A stretch of DNA of 64,000 bases from Prevotellaceae bacterium UBA6417 (GTDB lineage Bacteria; Bacteroidota; Bacteroidia; Bacteroidales; Bacteroidaceae). Position numbers and translations under genes: made by a program. The notes under the pieces were generated by a model. It had not been told where the DNA came from and did no database searches. It saw only the letters and a program-made list of their open reading frames with translations. The DNA is taken from the NCBI GenBank assembly GCA_002439755.1, contig DJPH01000052.1:14631-78630 (forward strand), in the 5' to 3' direction. Positions 52,347 to 60,842 of this stretch are shown in pieces (position 1 is the stretch's first letter; each line of letters opens with the position of its first letter).

Positions 52347-54122
52347 TTATTTGGTAGCAGAGAGCAGCTGCGAACCTCTATACCGATAATTGAAACGGCC
52401 ATTCGGTGCCACATCCCCGTTGACAATAAAGTCAAGTATGTCAACAGTTTCCTTGGGAACATTATCTACCCATTTGAAATCAAAATCCACATCTGCTGCC
52501 ATCTGTAAAAGCTTCTTCGGAATTGTCAGCATCATTTCTTTGCCATCGCATCGTGAACGTATGGATTTCACTACTTTCCATATTCCTTGCAAGTCATCAT
52601 AATGATAGAGTTCCATCTTTCCTTGATTGCTCGCCACCATGTAGTCATAGCCGTTCCAACCGGTGGAATGTCCGCAATCAGTATCAAGCAGCAACGTCAT
52701 CCAATGTGTTTTTCCGGCAGGCGACGAAGGTACAATCTTATCATTCGCAGCCACATAGAAATAGAGATTCTTTTTATCCTTCGCCACTTTGGCCTTGACT
52801 ATATCGTTAGTCCGACGTTCGAAAGTTGAAGGATGCTGTGCCTTCTCGGAAGTATAATGACAGTCTCCCGGCTCATCGCGGAACTCGGGCTGTACATCGC
52901 CCCACTGCGAAAAGCTGCCATTCAAACGTATGGTCTTACACTTCTGCGGTATAGGAATGGGACGTGCGCCATGATATTTGCGTGCATTTGAAACAAACTG
53001 GAGATAATAATTGTCACGTATCAACGGCTCACGGCTGGGCTCGATGTCGCGGTTGAATTCCTGATTGTAGACATCCACGAAATAGGTTTCCCCTATCCTT
53101 GCAGTGGCACCCGGGCGGACACGATCCAATTCTTCCTTGTTATTGATTTGAAAACGTTGTGCCATCCACTCGTTCCACTGTGTCAGCATCACCACTTTCG
53201 GGTGGAGTTTCAAGGCCTGCTTCCACTGTTCTTCAAAATAATAGCCATAAGGCGTTTCCTTGCATAGGCCGTATTTGTCGAATGGTGGTTGCTTCCCTGC
53301 ATGATAGCTCTTGCCTATCTTGGAATAAGGGTGCTGCGATACGCTTACCGATACCTGCTCTATCACCTGTCCGTCATTGCCGGCTGCTGTTCCCGGCCGC
53401 TGTGGATAGAATTCAAGCCATGGCCACTTGTTTTCTCCTGACTCCCAGGCCCAGCTGTGACGTGCAGTGAATGTCTCACGAACCTCTTTGGGCAATGTCA
53501 TGAACTCATTCAGTTCCACCAATATCAATGGCTTGCCTTCCCACTTAAACCAATAGGAATCGTTCGTTCCATCCTTATAGAATACATCATAGATATGTTG
53601 CACTGTTTTGGCTGTGGCCGAATGGGTGATAAATGCCAGTTTGGGAACTTTCAGGCCCAATCCCCTACGGCGGTCAACCTCAGCCATGACGGCTTTCACG
53701 TTGCCATCATAGGTAAAGGCATTGGTAACATCAAAGAAGTAGAAGTCAACCCCTGCGTCCATCAGCATCTGCATGTGGCGGGATATGACGAAAGGGTCAT
53801 TGCCTTCATAGTATCCCAATGCAGGCTCCCCACCCCAATGAAACTGGCCTACTTTCCCCCACTTGGGGTTATCGGCATCTTCCTTGAGCAGCTTTGTGAT
53901 GTCTTTTATCTCTTCACCATGCTGCCCGTGCCATATATAATAAAACATGCCGATGCTCACCGTCGTGTCTATGCTTGTTCGTTCAACGCCGTTTCCTGCA
54001 TGGGCCACCTTGCGCCCCAGTCCATCGGTGCAGACCCATGTGTCGCTATAGGTATCGTAGATATCGCCTTTTGTGGTTGTTACCAGGGACAGGAGGAGCA
54101 ACGCACAGAGTTTTTTCATCAT
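52347..54122 (-). CDS. GH71/GH99-like secreted glycoside hydrolase (paralogue 1)
   Basis: 591 residues with a signal peptide (to about TKG, residue 19). Residues ~25-390 look like the TIM-barrel of GH71/99-like proteins: IGMFYYIWHGQHGEEIKDITKL, then GQFHWGGEPALGYYEGNDP, GVDFYFFDVTNAF, KPLILVELNEF and VVMLTQWNEWMAQRF. Residues ~415-585 resemble a CBM9-like sugar-binding domain (AKVAKDKKNLYFYVAA, then WNGYDYMV). Acidic catalytic candidates lie in FDVTNA and WNEW. Without a T9SS domain it probably stays periplasmic. It follows its paralogue by 3 bp. Confidence 0.75.
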   Translation of the reverse strand: MMKKLCALLLLSLVTTTKGDIYDTYSDTWVCTDGLGRKVAHAGNGVERTSIDTTVSIGMFYYIWHGQHGEEIKDITKLLKEDADNPKWGKVGQFHWGGEPALGYYEGNDPFVISRHMQMLMDAGVDFYFFDVTNAFTYDGNVKAVMAEVDRRRGLGLKVPKLAFITHSATAKTVQHIYDVFYKDGTNDSYWFKWEGKPLILVELNEFMTLPKEVRETFTARHSWAWESGENKWPWLEFYPQRPGTAAGNDGQVIEQVSVSVSQHPYSKIGKSYHAGKQPPFDKYGLCKETPYGYYFEEQWKQALKLHPKVVMLTQWNEWMAQRFQINNKEELDRVRPGATARIGETYFVDVYNQEFNRDIEPSREPLIRDNYYLQFVSNARKYHGARPIPIPQKCKTIRLNGSFSQWGDVQPEFRDEPGDCHYTSEKAQHPSTFERRTNDIVKAKVAKDKKNLYFYVAANDKIVPSSPAGKTHWMTLLLDTDCGHSTGWNGYDYMVASNQGKMELYHYDDLQGIWKVVKSIRSRCDGKEMMLTIPKKLLQMAADVDFDFKWVDNVPKETVDILDFIVNGDVAPNGRFNYRYRGSQLLSATK

Positions 54123-54125
54123 AGG

Positions 54126-56180
54126 TTATTCTTGAGTGTGATTGACTATGCCTTTTAGATTGGAAAACTTTCTGACACAAGTCCGGTTTCCCATCTTGAT
54201 TTTTGCGATATAGTTGCCGGGCATCAGGTCGAAAGCCATGCTGAATGCTCCTGCCGAGGCATGCTGAACACGCTTTGTGGCAACCTTTTTCCCTTGTACA
54301 TTATATATATTAATGTGCACATCACATCCTTGAGGCAATTGCATGCCGAGTGTTATCTTACCGTCCGATGACAGGATTCGTATATCGGCATTGTTGCTTG
54401 CAATGCCCTTGATTGCCGTGGGAACAGATGCCAGCTGCGAACCTCTGAAGCGGTAGTTGAAGCGTCCGTTGGGTGCCACATCGCCATCTTTGATGAAGTC
54501 AAGTATATCGGTCGAAGCCTTAGATATGTTGTCTATCCATTTGAAATCAAAGTCAGCTTCGTCTGTCATGCCTACATCTTTCTTGGCCAGGGAAAGCATT
54601 AATTTGTTTCCCTGACGGCGCATCTTAACTTCTTTCCCCTCATTCCATGCATCGTCATAGCGGTAGAGCTTCATCACATCTCCGTCATTTGAGACCATGT
54701 AGTCATACCCATTCCACCCATTGCTGTATACACAGTCGACATTCAGTAGTAAAGACATCCACCTCACTCGTGTCGCGGCCGTGGGGCTGCATATATTGGC
54801 AGCTGTGGCCACATAGAAGTACAGGCTGTCGGCATCTTTCGTGACTTTGGCACTTACAATGTCGTTGGTCTTGCGGCGCAGGCTCTCGCTGCTTTGTGCG
54901 GTCGATGACTTATAGTAGGTATCACCCGGCTCGTCTATGAACTCGGGTGTCACATTGTCCCACTGCGAAAAATCATCATCAATGGTGATGGACTTGCTGA
55001 CTGTCGGTATAGGTATGGGGCGTGCGCCCTTGTATTTCCTGCTATACGAAACCATCTGCAGGTAATAGTTATCACGAATCAGAGGCTCACTGCTCGGTTC
55101 TATGTCGCGGCTGAACTCTTGATTGTACACATCCACGAAATAGGTTTCACCGACTTTGGCCGTTGCACCCGGACGCACCAGGGAGAACTCATTGGCTGAA
55201 TTGATCAAGAAACGTTGCGCCATCCACTCGTTCCACTGTGTGACCATGACCACTTTGGGCCGCGCATTGACGGCACGTTTCCACTGTTCGTCAAAGTAAT
55301 ATCCGTAGGGTGTTCCCTTGCAAAGTCCGTATTTGTCATAAGGAGGTTGCTTGCCTCCATGATAGCTTTTGCCTATTTTGGACGATGGATGTTGGGCAAC
55401 ACTGACCGACATCTGTTCGTTTACGCGTTTATGGTTCTTGTCATAGGCATAACCTACTGCCTGAGGATAGTTGGCGAGCCACGACCATTTGTTTTCTCCT
55501 GTGTCCCATGCCCAGCTGTGACGATAGGTAAAGCGGTCTCTGACCTCCTGGCTCAGGGTCTGAAACTCGGCTTGTTCGACCAATATAAGTGGCTTACCTT
55601 CCCACATAAACCAATACTTATCGTAGCGTTTATCCTTATAGAATGTATCGTAAAGGTGCTGGACTGTCGATGCCGTGCTTGAATGGGTCATAAATGCCAG
55701 TTTGGGAACTTTGAGCCCCAGACGTGTACGTCGGTCAACCTCGGCCATGACGGCTTTCACGTTGTTGTCATAGGTATAAGCATTGGTAACGTCAAAGAAA
55801 TAGAAGTCAACCCCCGCATCCATCAGCATCTGCATGTGTCGGGCTATAATATATCTGTCACCACCTTTGTAGTAGCCAAGCACGGGTTTGCCGCCCCAAT
55901 GAAACTGGCCCACGGCACCCCACTTAGGGTTTTCGGCATTGTTTTCAAGGAGTCTTGTGATGTCTTTTATCTCTTCGCCGTGCTGTCCGTGCCATATATA
56001 ATAGAACATGCCTATCTGCAAGGTAGAGTCTATCTTGGTGCGTGTCACGCCTTTCCCTGCATAGGCCACGTTGCGTCCCAGTTCGTCTGCGCATACCCAT
56101 GTGTCGTTATAGGTATCGAGAACATCTGCATTTACTGCTGTGGCTGCGCATAGCAACAGCGCAGAAATCTGTATTTTCAT
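54126..56180 (-). CDS. GH71/GH99-like secreted glycoside hydrolase with T9SS C-terminal domain (paralogue 2)
   Basis: 684 residues, a tandem duplicate of the previous gene: nearly the same IGMFYYIWHGQHGEEIKDIT, DAGVDFYFFDVTNA, HSWAWDTGENKW and APNGRFNYRFRGSQL blocks. The signal peptide ends near residue 18. It differs by ~80 extra C-terminal residues (from ADIRILSSDGKITLGM to VRKFSNLKG), which form a type A sorting domain of the T9SS (INIYNVQGKKVATKRV, then GNYIAKIKMG). This copy is therefore probably exported across the outer membrane, unlike its neighbour. First gene of the pair. Confidence 0.77.
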   Translation of the reverse strand: MKIQISALLLCAATAVNADVLDTYNDTWVCADELGRNVAYAGKGVTRTKIDSTLQIGMFYYIWHGQHGEEIKDITRLLENNAENPKWGAVGQFHWGGKPVLGYYKGGDRYIIARHMQMLMDAGVDFYFFDVTNAYTYDNNVKAVMAEVDRRTRLGLKVPKLAFMTHSSTASTVQHLYDTFYKDKRYDKYWFMWEGKPLILVEQAEFQTLSQEVRDRFTYRHSWAWDTGENKWSWLANYPQAVGYAYDKNHKRVNEQMSVSVAQHPSSKIGKSYHGGKQPPYDKYGLCKGTPYGYYFDEQWKRAVNARPKVVMVTQWNEWMAQRFLINSANEFSLVRPGATAKVGETYFVDVYNQEFSRDIEPSSEPLIRDNYYLQMVSYSRKYKGARPIPIPTVSKSITIDDDFSQWDNVTPEFIDEPGDTYYKSSTAQSSESLRRKTNDIVSAKVTKDADSLYFYVATAANICSPTAATRVRWMSLLLNVDCVYSNGWNGYDYMVSNDGDVMKLYRYDDAWNEGKEVKMRRQGNKLMLSLAKKDVGMTDEADFDFKWIDNISKASTDILDFIKDGDVAPNGRFNYRFRGSQLASVPTAIKGIASNNADIRILSSDGKITLGMQLPQGCDVHINIYNVQGKKVATKRVQHASAGAFSMAFDLMPGNYIAKIKMGNRTCVRKFSNLKGIVNHTQE

Positions 56181-56206
56181 CTGTTATTATAGTGTTTGTG
56201 TCGCTG

Positions 56207-56214
56207 CAAAGTTA
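56207..56214 (-). promoter_or_regulatory. -7 promoter box for the GH71/99-like pair
   Basis: Minus-strand TAACTTTG, a perfect TAnnTTTG box 27 bp upstream of the start at 56180. Confidence 0.6.
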
Positions 56215-56310
56215 TTCATTCTTCGTTGAAAAGTGGCTGAATGCAGTGTTTTTTATGTGGGAGTTATAAAAAAGAAGGCTGAGAATTCCGATTAATAGGC
56301 TTGAAATGTG

Positions 56311-56318
56311 TAATTTTG
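56311..56318 (+). promoter_or_regulatory. -7 promoter box for the PBP1A gene
   Basis: TAATTTTG matches TAnnTTTG, 30 bp before the start at 56348. Confidence 0.5.
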
Positions 56319-56347
56319 GCTTTTAATTTTTTGCAGATAATGATGCT

Positions 56348-58828
56348 ATGTCATCTAAAGATATGTATATGGGAAAGATCAAGCTATGTATAGATAAGGC
56401 TGCAAAAGCTTTGAAACGCTTTCTTGCATGGTATAAAGGGCTTTACATCAACCAACCGTGGTACAAGCGTGCCGTCACGGCCATTGTCTCGCTTATTGTA
56501 CTTTTCATCGTCTACCTGTTAGCCGTCTACTTCAATTTGTTCTGGCTTTTCGGCAAATCACCGTCGATACATACCATCATGCACCCCCAGAACAATGAGG
56601 CTTCCGAGATATACTCGCAAGACAGCGTTCTGCTGGGCAAGTATTTCAACGAAAACCGTTCGCCCGTAAAATACGAGGACGTCAACCCTATGTTCTACCA
56701 CACCTTGATCGACACCGAGGATGAACGTTTCTACAGTCACCACGGAGTAGACTTCACAGGTTTGCTGGCTGCTGCCAAAGATATGCTTCACGGCAATGCG
56801 CGCGGTGCTTCAACCATCACCCAACAGCTGGTAAAGAACATCTTCAGGATGCGCACACAGTATTCTACGGGGCTGCTGGGCAAGATTCCGGGTGTCAAGA
56901 TGGTCATCATGAAGACCAAGGAATGGATTCTGGCCATCGGGCTGGAATGTTTCTACGACAAGAAGGACATCCTGACCATGTATGTCAACACGGTGGATTT
57001 CGGCAGCAATGCCTATGGCATCAAGACGGCGGCCAAAACCTACTTTAATACCACACCGAAGCAAATCAAGACCGAGGAGGCGGCCGTACTTGTGGGGCTG
57101 CTCAAGGCCACATCTTCATACAACCCCAAGATCAACCCCAAGCGAAGCCTGGCCCGCCGCAACGTAGTGCTCAGAAACCTGCTTGCACACGGGCACATAG
57201 CTCAGGCCGAATTTGACTCCCTGTCGGCATTGCCCATCCGCCTTAACTTCAATGTCGAGAATGCCTATGACGGCAAGGCCCTCTATTTCCGTCAGGAACT
57301 GGCGAAAAACCTGCGCAGGATTTTCAAGGAAAAGGGCATGGATGTTGACCTCTATTCCGACGGACTGAAAATCTATACCACGCTCGATTCCAGGATGCAG
57401 GAGTATGCCGAACAGGCTGTCAACAAGCAGATGCGCATCATACAGCAGCGCTTCAACAACCACTGGGGCAAGGAAGAGCCGTGGCAAGATGAGCACCATC
57501 AGGTGATAGCCGGCTTCATCGAAGACAAAGCCAAGCGGCTTGGCTGCTATAAGCACCTATACCAGAAATACGACGGCAACCAGGATTCGATTGACTATTA
57601 CCTGAACCTGCCCCACGAAGTGACCCTCTTCGACTACGACGGTCCCAAGAAGGCCGTGATGAGCACCCTGGATTCCATCCGCTACATGGTGAGGTTCATG
57701 CACACAGGATTCGTGGCCCTGGAGCCCGACACCCGCCACATCAAGGCTTGGGTCGGCGACATTGACTATGAATCATGGAAGTATGACAAGGTGACAGCTA
57801 TGCGCCAGCCGGGCTCGACCTTCAAGATTTTTGTCTATGCCGCAGCCATGAACGCAGGTCTTTCGCCTTGTGACATGAGGCGCGATGAGTATGTGGGCAT
57901 GCAGGTATTCGACAAGAAGAAGAACAAGGAAGTGCTGTGGGCACCCCACAATGCCAACGGCTATTTTACCGGAGATTCAATGACCCTGCGTGCGGCCTTT
58001 GCACAGAGCGTCAACAGTATAGCCGTAAAGACAGGTATGGAAGTAGGCATCGACAATGTAGTTAAGGTGGCTCACGACATGGGTATTCACTCACCGTTAG
58101 ACAACCAGCCTGCACTCACGCTGGGCTCGTCAGACGTTTCGCTGATTGAGCTGGTCAACTCCTATGCCACCGTTGTGGCCGACGGCAAGGAGCAGGAACC
58201 CGTAATGGTGACCAAGGTCCTTGACCGCGAGGGTAAAGTTATCTACGATTCCAAGAAAGAGTTGCCTGAACCCGTGCAGGCCCTGCCCTACCGCACGGCA
58301 TTCCTGATGCAGCAGATGCTCAAGGCAGGTCTCAGCGAACCGGGCGGCACATCCATGGCATTGTGGTCGTATATCCGCAGTTTCGACCGCACCACTGACT
58401 TCGGAGGAAAGACCGGAACCTCTAATAATCACTCGGATGCTTGGTACGTAGGTGTTACTCCGGGGCTTGTTGGCGGAGCATGGGTAGGCGGAGAATATCG
58501 CAGCATTCACTTCAGAACGGGAGCCCTGGGCCAGGGCAGCCGCACTGCACTCCCCATATTCGGCTACTTCATGCAAGACGTATTGAACGATGCCAGGTTT
58601 GCCAAATACAGGCAAAAGTTCAAAAAGCCGCTGGAGGAAATTCCCGCAAGCTGCTACAACTGTCCCAACTACCGTCCCCGCGTTGTCGAGGAAATCGACT
58701 CCACAACTCTCGACTCCATCCACCGTGCCTTTGTGGGTGACTCCATCCACATGCATCATCCCAGGATTACGCAAGAGGAGATAGAGCGCGAGCTGGGCGG
58801 AGACGACAACGCCAATTTCAACTTCTAA
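56348..58828 (+). CDS. Bifunctional class A penicillin-binding protein (PBP1A-like)
   Basis: 826 residues. Cytosolic N-terminus, one membrane helix (about residues 37-60), a GT51 transglycosylase domain with TEDERFYSHHGVD and GASTITQQLVKN (about 125-165), then a transpeptidase domain with SxxK in PGSTFK (Ser490), SVN in AQSVNSIA (about 554) and KTGT in GGKTGTSNN (about 688). It polymerises and cross-links peptidoglycan in the periplasm. Other starts exist (an ATG six codons in), but the helix position fits either. The endonuclease gene begins 3 bp after its stop. Confidence 0.95.
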   Translation: MSSKDMYMGKIKLCIDKAAKALKRFLAWYKGLYINQPWYKRAVTAIVSLIVLFIVYLLAVYFNLFWLFGKSPSIHTIMHPQNNEASEIYSQDSVLLGKYFNENRSPVKYEDVNPMFYHTLIDTEDERFYSHHGVDFTGLLAAAKDMLHGNARGASTITQQLVKNIFRMRTQYSTGLLGKIPGVKMVIMKTKEWILAIGLECFYDKKDILTMYVNTVDFGSNAYGIKTAAKTYFNTTPKQIKTEEAAVLVGLLKATSSYNPKINPKRSLARRNVVLRNLLAHGHIAQAEFDSLSALPIRLNFNVENAYDGKALYFRQELAKNLRRIFKEKGMDVDLYSDGLKIYTTLDSRMQEYAEQAVNKQMRIIQQRFNNHWGKEEPWQDEHHQVIAGFIEDKAKRLGCYKHLYQKYDGNQDSIDYYLNLPHEVTLFDYDGPKKAVMSTLDSIRYMVRFMHTGFVALEPDTRHIKAWVGDIDYESWKYDKVTAMRQPGSTFKIFVYAAAMNAGLSPCDMRRDEYVGMQVFDKKKNKEVLWAPHNANGYFTGDSMTLRAAFAQSVNSIAVKTGMEVGIDNVVKVAHDMGIHSPLDNQPALTLGSSDVSLIELVNSYATVVADGKEQEPVMVTKVLDREGKVIYDSKKELPEPVQALPYRTAFLMQQMLKAGLSEPGGTSMALWSYIRSFDRTTDFGGKTGTSNNHSDAWYVGVTPGLVGGAWVGGEYRSIHFRTGALGQGSRTALPIFGYFMQDVLNDARFAKYRQKFKKPLEEIPASCYNCPNYRPRVVEEIDSTTLDSIHRAFVGDSIHMHHPRITQEEIERELGGDDNANFNF

Positions 58829-58831
58829 GCC

Positions 58832-59653
58832 ATGCAACGCATGCGTTGGCTCGTCCGCCTGTCACTACTGGCCGCTGCTGCACTGGCTTCCTATGCCTGG
58901 AAAAGCGGCAAACTCCCATCAGAACTCCCCGAGCAGCCTGCCGCAGAAGCCGTGCAACAGCCTGCCGATGTGGCAAAACCTTTGACGGCAGCTCCCATAA
59001 AAGGGGAAAAGATGCTGAAGCGCGAAGGCTACATTGCCTCATACAACACCCTGCAGAAGCAACCCAACTATGTGGCATGGGTGCTGACTCCCACCCGCAT
59101 CAAAGGCACAGCCAAACGTTGCTCCACCTTCTTTCAAGACCCCGAACTGGCCGACAACGAACGCTCCACCTTAGACGACTACCGCTCTTCGGGCTATGAC
59201 CGTGGCCACATGTGTCCGGCAGGCGACAATAAATGGAGCAGCACGGCCATGATAGAATCCTTCTATCTCACCAATGTATGCCCGCAAAAGCATACCCTCA
59301 ACAGCGGAGACTGGAGGCTGCTCGAGGAAGCTTGCCGCAGATGGGTCGGCAAAAACAAGCAGGAAATCCATATCATTTGCGGCCCCGTATTCAAAGGCCA
59401 TAACAGGAAACTGCACAAGAGAGTAGGCATTCCCGACTACTTTTTCAAAACGCTTCTGTGTCTTGAAAAAGGACAAGAAAAGGGCATCGCATTCATTTTC
59501 AGCAACGACACAAGCGACCAGCCCATGGAGCAGCACGTCTGCACCATAGATTCCATAGAGCGGCTCACCGGCTACGACCTCTACGATGCATTGGACTCAT
59601 CGTTGCAGAAAAGACTCGAAAGCCGGTCGCGGCTGCAAGACTGGAATCTGTAG
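58832..59653 (+). CDS. DNA/RNA non-specific endonuclease (NucA/NUC1 family)
   Basis: 273 residues. The N-terminal hydrophobic stretch (WLVRLSLLAAAALASYAW) is a signal peptide or anchor. The beta-beta-alpha-metal active site is clear: SGYDRGHMCPAGDNKWS (catalytic His in DRGH, about residue 126) and the metal Asn in TNVCPQKHTLNSGDW. Exported nucleases of this type degrade extracellular DNA or RNA for nutrients or to loosen biofilm. It lies 3 bp after the PBP1A gene, so the two are almost certainly co-transcribed. Confidence 0.9.
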   Translation: MQRMRWLVRLSLLAAAALASYAWKSGKLPSELPEQPAAEAVQQPADVAKPLTAAPIKGEKMLKREGYIASYNTLQKQPNYVAWVLTPTRIKGTAKRCSTFFQDPELADNERSTLDDYRSSGYDRGHMCPAGDNKWSSTAMIESFYLTNVCPQKHTLNSGDWRLLEEACRRWVGKNKQEIHIICGPVFKGHNRKLHKRVGIPDYFFKTLLCLEKGQEKGIAFIFSNDTSDQPMEQHVCTIDSIERLTGYDLYDALDSSLQKRLESRSRLQDWNL

Positions 59654-59672
59654 AGCCGCACTTCAAAGACGG

Positions 59673-60347
59673 CTATGCCGGTGACTTCGCCGACAGACGT
59701 GCCAGCAAAGAAGCCACCTCATCGGGATTGTCGGCAATATATTCCGCCTTGCAATCCTCAAGAAAGCCGCGGTCGCGAAATCCCCATGTCACACTGATAC
59801 AGGGCATTCCCGCATTACGAGCCGTCATGATGTCTACTTCCGAATCACCCACATATACCGCATCCTGGGGTGAGCTGCCTAATTGTCGCAGGGCCGCATT
59901 GACCGTATCGGGAGCCGGCTTGCGGCTGATTCCCTCGCTTTCGCCTATAGCCACATGGATGTAACGTCGGAAGAAACGCTCGTTGAGCTGTGTCACTGCA
60001 GCCTGCGGCTTGTTGGAAACGATGGCCAACTTGTAGCTCTTCGCACTGAGCAATGACAACAAAGGGCAAATGCCCTCATAGGGAGCCGTGAGCTCCAGAC
60101 AGTGAGACATGTAATAACGGCGAAACACGGCAAGAGCCTCGGCATAGCAAGCCTCTCCGGCCTCCTCGGGAACTGCCTTGCGCATCAGATTGGCAACACC
60201 GTTGCCCAAGAAGCGGCGCACCTCGTCACGGCTGCGTTCCCTGCATCCACACGCCCTGAGGGCATAGTTCACACTGTTCGACAAATCGTCCAACGTATTC
60301 AGCAACGTGCCGTCCAAATCAAAGACCACCGTATCCATCTTCTTCAT
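59673..60347 (-). CDS. HAD-family phosphoglycolate phosphatase-like hydrolase
   Basis: 224 residues. HAD motif I VVFDLDGTLLNTLDDL near the N-terminus, motif II in LAIVSNKPQ, Lys in GISRKPAPDTVNAAL, and motif IV VYVGDSEVDIMTARNAGM; an alpha-helical cap lies between residues ~18 and 85. The pattern is that of Gph-type phosphatases, which remove phosphate from 2-phosphoglycolate; pyrophosphatase PpaX-type activity is an alternative. Start at 60347, or three codons later at 60338. Convergent with the endonuclease gene (19-bp gap). Confidence 0.88.
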   Translation of the reverse strand: MKKMDTVVFDLDGTLLNTLDDLSNSVNYALRACGCRERSRDEVRRFLGNGVANLMRKAVPEEAGEACYAEALAVFRRYYMSHCLELTAPYEGICPLLSLLSAKSYKLAIVSNKPQAAVTQLNERFFRRYIHVAIGESEGISRKPAPDTVNAALRQLGSSPQDAVYVGDSEVDIMTARNAGMPCISVTWGFRDRGFLEDCKAEYIADNPDEVASLLARLSAKSPA

Positions 60348-60380
60348 GAGTTTTCGCTTTTAAGAATCTCTTTGCTACTG

Positions 60381-60388
60381 CAAAATTA
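60381..60388 (-). promoter_or_regulatory. -7 promoter box for the HAD phosphatase
   Basis: Minus-strand TAATTTTG matches TAnnTTTG, 34 bp upstream of the gene. Confidence 0.5.
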
Positions 60389-60442
60389 CGAAAGAACGGC
60401 AACATATATCATACCTCCCACACAATTCAATGACAGGGCCCA

Positions 60443-60610
60443 ACCTGCAATGCGGCACATTGCAGGCAACAACCCCGCAGATTGTTGAGTGTTTCATGTA
60501 CATGAAACACATTGTGATATGTACAGGAAACAACGTGTGACATGTACAGGAAACAACCTGTTTCATGTACACGAAACAACCTGCAACCATACACATCGCA
60601 ACCTGCGAAG
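60443..60610. repeat. Array C: palindromic 22/23-bp tandem units
   Basis: Units start at 60491, 60514, 60537, 60560, 60583 and 60605, with periods of 23, 23, 23, 23 and 22 bp. Unit 1 holds the perfect palindrome GTTTCATGTACATGAAAC; units 2-4 carry ATGTACAGGAAAC or ATGTACACGAAAC. Just before them CCTGCAATG pairs with CATTGCAGG as a separate inverted repeat. The end, ACACATCGCAACCTGCG, is nearly the same as in array B. It lies in the 495-bp gap between the HAD gene and the large secreted protein; no gene is seen in it. Confidence 0.87.
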
Positions 60611-60767
60611 AGCCTCACCCGAACAACAGCCTGCACCGATTTCAACCTTTATTGCTGCATAATAGTGCTTCTTGCCTTCAAAAGCATCAATTGCACAATC
60701 TATTCAGCCACATTGGCACCCGAATGAACTTTTTCAACGTTTAGTAGGCAGAAAAGTGCCAAAATCT

Positions 60768-60799
60768 CCCCCCCCCCAACAAAAAAATGCCTAACTTTG
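60768..60799 (+). promoter_or_regulatory. Promoter with C10 tract for the large secreted protein
   Basis: TAACTTTG (60792-60799) is a perfect TAnnTTTG -7 box 43 bp before the ATG. The -33 position (about 60767-60773) falls in an uninterrupted run of ten C (60768-60777), followed by a run of seven A. Slippage in either run would change the spacing or the -33 sequence. Confidence 0.6.
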
Positions 60800-60842
60800 A
60801 AGCCTGATAACACCACTTTTTGTTTAACTAAAACCCTAACAC

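Noticed and set aside
52347..56180. Polysaccharide utilisation locus with SusC/SusD
   Set aside because: No SusC or SusD gene is adjacent; the only TonB receptor is 46 kb away in another operon.
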